Assembly (NCBI GenBank): GCA_012295275.1
Contig: CM022673.1
Coordinates: 19,184,810-19,248,809, forward strand
DNA length: 64,000 nucleotides
Source of the DNA: Chrysomallon squamiferum
Taxonomy: Eukaryota; Mollusca; Gastropoda; Neomphalida; Peltospiridae
Direction: 5' to 3'
Positions 58,684-64,000 of the stretch are shown piece by piece; within the stretch, counting starts at the first letter, position 1; the number at the start of each line of letters is the position of its first letter. Under the pieces are notes generated by a model, which searched no databases, was not told the DNA's origin, and saw only the letters and a program-made list of their open reading frames with translations. The translations under genes and the position numbers were made by a program.

Positions 58684-61600
58684 TTAGTTTAACATTTGCT
58701 TCTGTGCTTTCTGTTCTTCTAATGCGTCCTCTAGTTCCTTAATTCGGTTGTCTTTCTGGAAAATAAATTAATATTGAATATTACATTTAACATTTCATTA
58801 TTATAATACTTATTTAAATCTTCCTAAAATCATACAAATGAAATTTCAAATATATATTATGCTGATGCTTTGGTTATATTTGTTAGCACGATTGTATTCT
58901 GGCCCTCTTCGATTAGAAGCACGGCTGAGGTTGATTAGGTCGCAACATAATCCTTGCGCGCCCATTCAATAATATCAGTTCATCCAGTTCTCTGTGACTG
59001 GCTTTGTAAAGCTATGGCACATGCTTTCATAATTGGTAAAGATCAGTCTATCGAGGCAGTAAATTTGCTTTCTCTTTTCATGTATACACTTCACAATCAT
59101 ATATAATTCCATAAAACTGTAGTTTAAAATGCGTTAAATAAAACATTTTTTCCTTCTACTTTCGCATGTTAGCTGATTGGTTTCGATTTTCTGTGCTTAT
59201 ATACTGTTAACTGCTTTATTCCGAACTGTATATTCAAACATAAATTAGTAACATCAGAACTAGATGACGTAGGCTGCCACTTGGGTACCAATCTAGTTTT
59301 TATTAAGGAATTCATTTAGTAAAGTTTTAAAATAATTTAGAATTTTAGACAACATTTTAAACATTATTATGAAAGCCTACCTCTTTCACCAGGTTCTCCA
59401 ATTGTTTTTGAGTTGAAATATGTTCTGTAAGGCTTCCCAAGGACAAGTTTCCATGAGCTGTTTGTATAGTCCCAACAGTCATAGGATGTATCGTCCCACT
59501 AACCCCACCAGTGGGATTCATCAGTAATCCATAAATCTGTTAAAATAACGTTTCATTAATATATTTTTGTCAACACATCAACTTTGAGAATTCCATATGG
59601 AAATATATTTTTCGAACGGCCACATTTTGATAGTTCAGTTTTCTGATGGTTTAGTATATCAAATATTTCGTGCACCAAGGTATTAAAAATAAATTACACA
59701 ACAATTTGTGTATTTTCAGAAAATATTATTGATATTCAAGAATAATTTTTTCTCCTTTGGTTATTGATTTCTGAAAAAAAACCAACCAAAAAACCCCCAA
59801 CCATCACCACTGGTTTACAATGCAGAACATTTTAACGAAATGGCAATACTACTGCATATAGTATAGTAGTAGCGGTACTATCAGTGTCAGTGTCAGTGGC
59901 AGTAACAGTAGCAGTAATCAGAGAACGTATTCGGAGACAACGTCAAAATACCATCTTTAAGATGCATACATCTTCTTAGTAAAATTGTACATCTTAAATT
60001 TGTAAGTATATGGAACAATAGTTTTTTTTACAGCAGTATATAGTCATAGTAAATGTGACCAAGTGATTTTGTGAAATTTACAGTGGAATTCTGTCGAACT
60101 AATTTAAAACAAAGTTTTACTGCGTTCATGATAATCTTTTTCATATTATATTGCTCTTATTTCAATTTAACAGTGAAAAAAAAAAGAAGAAAAAAAAGAT
60201 AAAAAGAACGAATGCTTAAGTTTAAACTTATGGCTTGAAGTAAGATAAGAAAAGGTTTGAGAGAAATATATTACATACTTGGTGAAATCCAAAACCCCGT
60301 CCTTCGGATCAACACAACACAAATACATAAAAAATTTGATAAATGGGTTCCAAGCAATAGTCAAACATGTGTTTCATTACTGTTGCTCTTTAACATGATA
60401 TCTAAGAAGCTAACTTAATGCGTATAAATCATGGAGCATCGTCTTACCTTCGGTACAAAAACCAGACACAGTGTTATTGTAGTACAGAGAATGATGCACA
60501 TTGAAGAAAGGATGTAATTAGCATTGGTATTACTCTCATCAATAAGATATCCAACAGGAACTCCAATCAGACAAATAACTGATACATTGTATACAGATAA
60601 ACCAATGTACCTGAGATATAGAAACACATATACATTAAAAATTATTAAGAAGCACAATTTCATATATAATCAGATTAGAAAAAGGCAGTCCAAAAATAAT
60701 GTACAAGTAAATTGTCCCCCAAAGAGAGAATATGTTTTAAAAAAGAAAGAAAACAACCCATGTAATCATATCGTGTCTCTGTCTATCTCTGTCTGTCTCT
60801 GTCTCTCGCTGACTCTTTCTCTCTCTCTCTCTCTCGTTCGGTTGTAATTCTGAAAGGTTCCTGTTCCTTTGATAGTGTCTTTATATTTTTATCGTATGTT
60901 ATATTTTAGATAGTTAGATGGACTTACTTGCTATCATTAAGAGCATCCAGTCTTATACTGCGAGTTTCCCAGGCCAAAAAGAGACCAAGCAGAAGGAAAA
61001 CACCTTTATAGAACAGTATAGTAACAACCCAATACACTGAAGAAAAAAAAAAATTACAATATTTCGTAAACTTGTAGGAAAAATTTGTACAAATGTTAGC
61101 TTATTTAACTACGTATATCAAAATACAGTTTATATTTCTTCCTAAAAAAAAAGAAGAAGATATTAGATAGTTGTTATCAGTTTAGAAATACACTATGTTC
61201 TAATAACCAGATAAAAAAAAAAATCTATAAAATAAATGAAAAAAATTGTTTAGCCTTCTTACCAAAAATAAATATTTATGTCATTTAACAAAGTATCCAT
61301 TAACTAATCAGATAAAAATTATTGCGTTTGCTGAGTAAAGTTATAACCATTAAACACCTTCATATACGCAGGAACACTTTTCAAGATAGGGCTGCCAAAT
61401 ATAATCATCATTCTTTGGATCAACCTGAGGAATACATAACAAAATATTACTACTAATAATACTAATAATACCTGTGAGGTACAATGCCCAAGGTTCAGAA
61501 TACAGGAATATGAAAAGTTCAGTAAAGTTATTTAATTTATTTCGTGAATATTTTCAGTAACTGGTATAATTTTCAGAGTTAAAAAAGAGAAGAAAACAAG

Positions 61601-61785
61601 ATTGATGTCAGATTTATCATGTAGGATACCAGCTACGCATGATAGTATTGCATCGTAGTATTTAATGAACTTTCATTAAAAGACAATTTAAATCAATTTA
61701 AAGTCCAACGGTATTACAGCAGACTATCAAACACAACGAACTAGTTTTTTACTTATTATAAAATAAAACAAAAACCAATAACAAA

Positions 61786-61828
<43 letters not shown>

Positions 61829-63322
61829 ATATATGTGTGTGTGTGTGTGTGTGCGTCGTAAATTTTTGCTTTTTTTAGATCACATTTCTGTTGTATGTAT
61901 GCTACATAAATATATACTACCTTTTAACTTCATAATTTCTTAAAAACACTTTCACTATAAGTACATAGACATTTTTTTATTTTTTTTATTTTTTTTTATT
62001 AGATATGCACTAGCCCTAGTAACAGCTCAGACGGGCATTTGGATGGATATCACTGGTTTTCCGACAGAGATAGATCTATATCGTTTTTTGTGTAATCTTT
62101 CCGTCTAGTATAGTCATTTAACAATAATTTTGGCTCTACATTCCTTTAGATCGGTCATTTTCACGTTCGCTGATATCATAAAAAGTACCATTTAGTCGAA
62201 CGTGCACACGCTACAAGAAGAAACCCAAGATCCCTATCATGAAATCTCCGACTCGGAAATCTTCTACATGTTTGAATCTACCTTAAGAGTGACGTAACAG
62301 TCAGCTGATTAACACGTTTTAGCGCGACGAAAGCGATGGTAAGAACAAATGTTAATGTTAGTAAGAATAAGGTGCCTACATTTAAGGCTAGTTATTTTTG
62401 ATTGCTCAAATGAAAATATATTTCCAAGAATTTGTTGTATCAATTTATTTTACTTTATTTATGATATTTTTGAAAATGGCCTACATTAGATTGTGCTCTT
62501 AATTTTCTGTAACTTTTATTTCTTTTCAAAGCTCCTAAAACATATTTGAGTTCACCAAGACAGCGGGTAGCAGAGACATTCGGTTAATGATTTATACGTT
62601 TTTGAACATAACCCAGTTGATAATTAGCTTGCTACTTACAATAATGAATACCACATATACTTACTTTATCTGGAAATGTAATAACAACAACCTTTAATGG
62701 ATCTTTAATCATCCAAATCATGAGGAAAAAGGTGTCCAGTGCCAGCAGAAGACCAATACCATACAAAAGTTGAATGTCTTTAACAATCTGCAATGGTAAT
62801 GCTTTCGATTTGACCAGTTACGAAAATAATTATTGGTAACAATTTCATTTAAACACAAGCACACAAACACACCACATGTACACATCACATACAAACACAT
62901 AATTTTATCTTGATAAACTTAAATATATAGTTACCTCGGAAAAAATACTGAAATAACATTATCTGCAAAGTAACGATGTTAAATGTGTTAACAATCTGTT
63001 TTGTAAAGATATTAAACATTAACATTCCAACAATATGATTTGCGGATTCGTATTGCCAATAACTGAAAGAAAACAATGGAAACCTGCCGTGTCAAAAAGT
63101 TTAGGTACAAATTATTAAATATAAATACTATAAAGAGTTAAATGTTTAGTCTAAATAATTATTTGTTAAAACAATGTTCCTATGATTATATAATTATGTC
63201 AGTTTCTAACTTACCTTCTTCTGTGCTTTTTTGTTATTAACGATCATATGGACGCGCATTGTCTTGCAAAACATTGCTCCAAAAGACAAAGTAAATCCTA
63301 AACAAAGTATAACAATCCGAAT
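58684..63322 (-). CDS. GABBR2: GABA-B receptor subunit 2, C-terminal 265 residues; 5' part beyond the right edge
   Basis: Subunit 2 is the G-protein-coupling half of the metabotropic GABA receptor at the plasma membrane. Exons in transcript order: 63322-63215, 62787-62665, 61424-61358, 61036-60928, 60610-60448, 59536-59381 and 58755-58684; all GT-AG, phases consistent. They encode TM3 (TLSFGAMFCKTMRVHMIVN), TM4 (LLYGIGLLLALDTFFLMIWM), an extracellular loop with LEKCSC, TM5 ending FLLLGLFLAWETRS, ALNDSKYIGLSVYNV leading into TM6, and TM7 ending TTITLCLVFVPK. The last four blocks are close to human GABBR2 (FLAWETRNV, ALNDSKYIGMSVYNV, TITLCLVFVPK). The intracellular tail is short and ends in a coiled coil (QLENLVKEKDNRIKELEDAL, then EEQKAQKQMLN), as needed to pair with subunit 1. 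The venus-flytrap domain and TM1-2 must lie to the right. Confidence 0.92.
60776..60835. repeat. (CT)n-rich simple repeat
   Basis: TCTGTCTC units followed by about 9 CT dinucleotides in a GABBR2 intron. Confidence 0.9.
61784..61852. repeat. Compound (AAAT)n-(TG)n microsatellite
   Basis: About 11 AAAT units followed directly by about 9 TG units in the GABBR2 intron between 61424 and 62665. Confidence 0.95.
61995..62335 (+). repeat. Dispersed repeat family R, copy c
   Basis: The longest copy: it starts GCTCAGACGGGCATTTGGAT and continues through the blocks TAGATCTATATCGTTTTTTG, CATTTAACAATAATTTTGGC, CTCCGACTCGGAAATCTTC and GTCAGCTGATTAACACG, ending near TTTTAGCGCGACG. Its start matches the inverted ends of the element at 28655-29298. 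It is in a GABBR2 intron. Confidence 0.8.
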
Positions 63323-63824
63323 CTAAAAATGAAAAAGTAAACTGAGTAATTTGTCATTCATAAATCGTTAGTACAATTACAGAAATTCAATAATTCAGCT
63401 AAAATAATTTTAAAAAGATTAACATTTTTATGTTTGAACTAGCCTCAATAATTTGAAGATAACAGTCTTTTATTACTGCACGTGATCAAGGAATACATAT
63501 CAGTTATTTTGAAACAAACAAGTAAGCTGGATACAACATTTTTAAGTTCTAAATAAATTACGTACTTTTACTTTTGAGATGTAATACAGTTTCTAATCAA
63601 TGCGGGTTTGTTTTTGCATTTGAAATTAATGAAAATCACCGAATACGATGGATTAACATATTGTTATTTTGCAAATGGTCTGAGCTCGATATTGTGTATA
63701 AGGTCAAATGTTGTGAGTACCTTATAGCATTAACAAACAAAAGTGGCAGCAGATAAACACCCCAAAATAAAAATAGAAGAACACCCTCCAAAAAATACAA
63801 ATAAACAAACAAGATAAAATAAAC

Positions 63825-63879
63825 AAACAAATAAATAAATAAATAAATAAATAAAAAATAAAAAATAAAAAATAAAAAA
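63825..63879. repeat. (AAAT)n/(AAAAT)n simple repeat
   Basis: About eight AAAT units followed by several AAAAAT units, in the intron or flank beyond the first visible GABBR2 exon. I see no further GABBR2 exon between 63323 and 64000. Confidence 0.9.
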
Positions 63880-64000
63880 GATAGCAAAGAAAATCGAGTA
63901 TTACCCTTCATCCATCTCTTCACTGATGGTAATTGCAAATTAGAGTTATAGATCTGACTGTTTATTGAAATTGAAATCAGGACTTAATGTTTAGTGTGAA

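Noticed and set aside
60279-60302. Possible small GABBR2 exon (DGVLDFTK) between an AAG acceptor and a GTATGT donor on the minus strand
   Set aside because: Its 23-nt length breaks the frame of the next exon, which then reads into a stop. Direct splicing of VPK to IYGLLMNPTGG keeps phase 0 and aligns with the VPK-LITLRTNPDAA region of GABBR2.
60524-60847. Plus-strand ORF of 107 codons ending in a Ser-Leu repeat
   Set aside because: It overlaps a GABBR2 exon on the other strand, and its end is the (CT)n simple repeat.

Overview
The window is strongly AT-rich animal nuclear DNA. It carries intron-rich genes with GT-AG splice sites, many microsatellites, and decayed pogo/Tigger-type DNA transposons and non-LTR retrotransposons. 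The protein families and a white-type ABCG transporter suggest an invertebrate, probably a lophotrochozoan such as a mollusc; the species cannot be named from sequence alone. Most long ORFs here are chance or frame shadows. The real genes were rebuilt exon by exon from splice sites, reading phase and homology recalled from known families.

Layout. 1-14.8 kb: an RBM33-like gene on the minus strand, with its 3' end beyond the left edge. Its introns hold a pogo-type element at the left edge, a TA-flanked element at 3374-4089, a P2-family element at 10749-11528 and shorter repeats. 14.8-23.2 kb: no confident gene, but a broken LINE with reverse transcriptase remnants at 19.6-21 kb. 23.2-40.2 kb: a complete 19-coding-exon white-type ABCG half-transporter on the minus strand. 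Its large tenth intron contains a complete two-exon mitochondrial monothiol glutaredoxin gene (GLRX5) on the plus strand, a nested opposite-strand gene. 42.9-46 kb: SDHAF2 (succinate dehydrogenase assembly factor 2), plus strand, head-to-head with the ABCG gene. 47.9-56.4 kb: cathepsin D-like aspartic protease, minus strand, convergent with SDHAF2 and carrying two intact alternative last exons. 58.7-63.3 kb: the 3' half of a GABA-B receptor subunit 2 gene, minus strand, running off the right edge.

The genes do not form an operon or a shared pathway. GLRX5 and SDHAF2 are both mitochondrial iron-sulfur or respiratory factors; the others act in RNA biology, membrane transport, lysosomal proteolysis and neurotransmission. 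The most interesting items are the duplicated terminal exon of the cathepsin D gene, which would give isoforms differing in the active-site proline-rich loop, the nested GLRX5 gene, and a foldback or terminal-inverted-repeat family with one complete-looking copy just upstream of GLRX5. I found no prokaryote-type system, CRISPR array or confident RNA gene.
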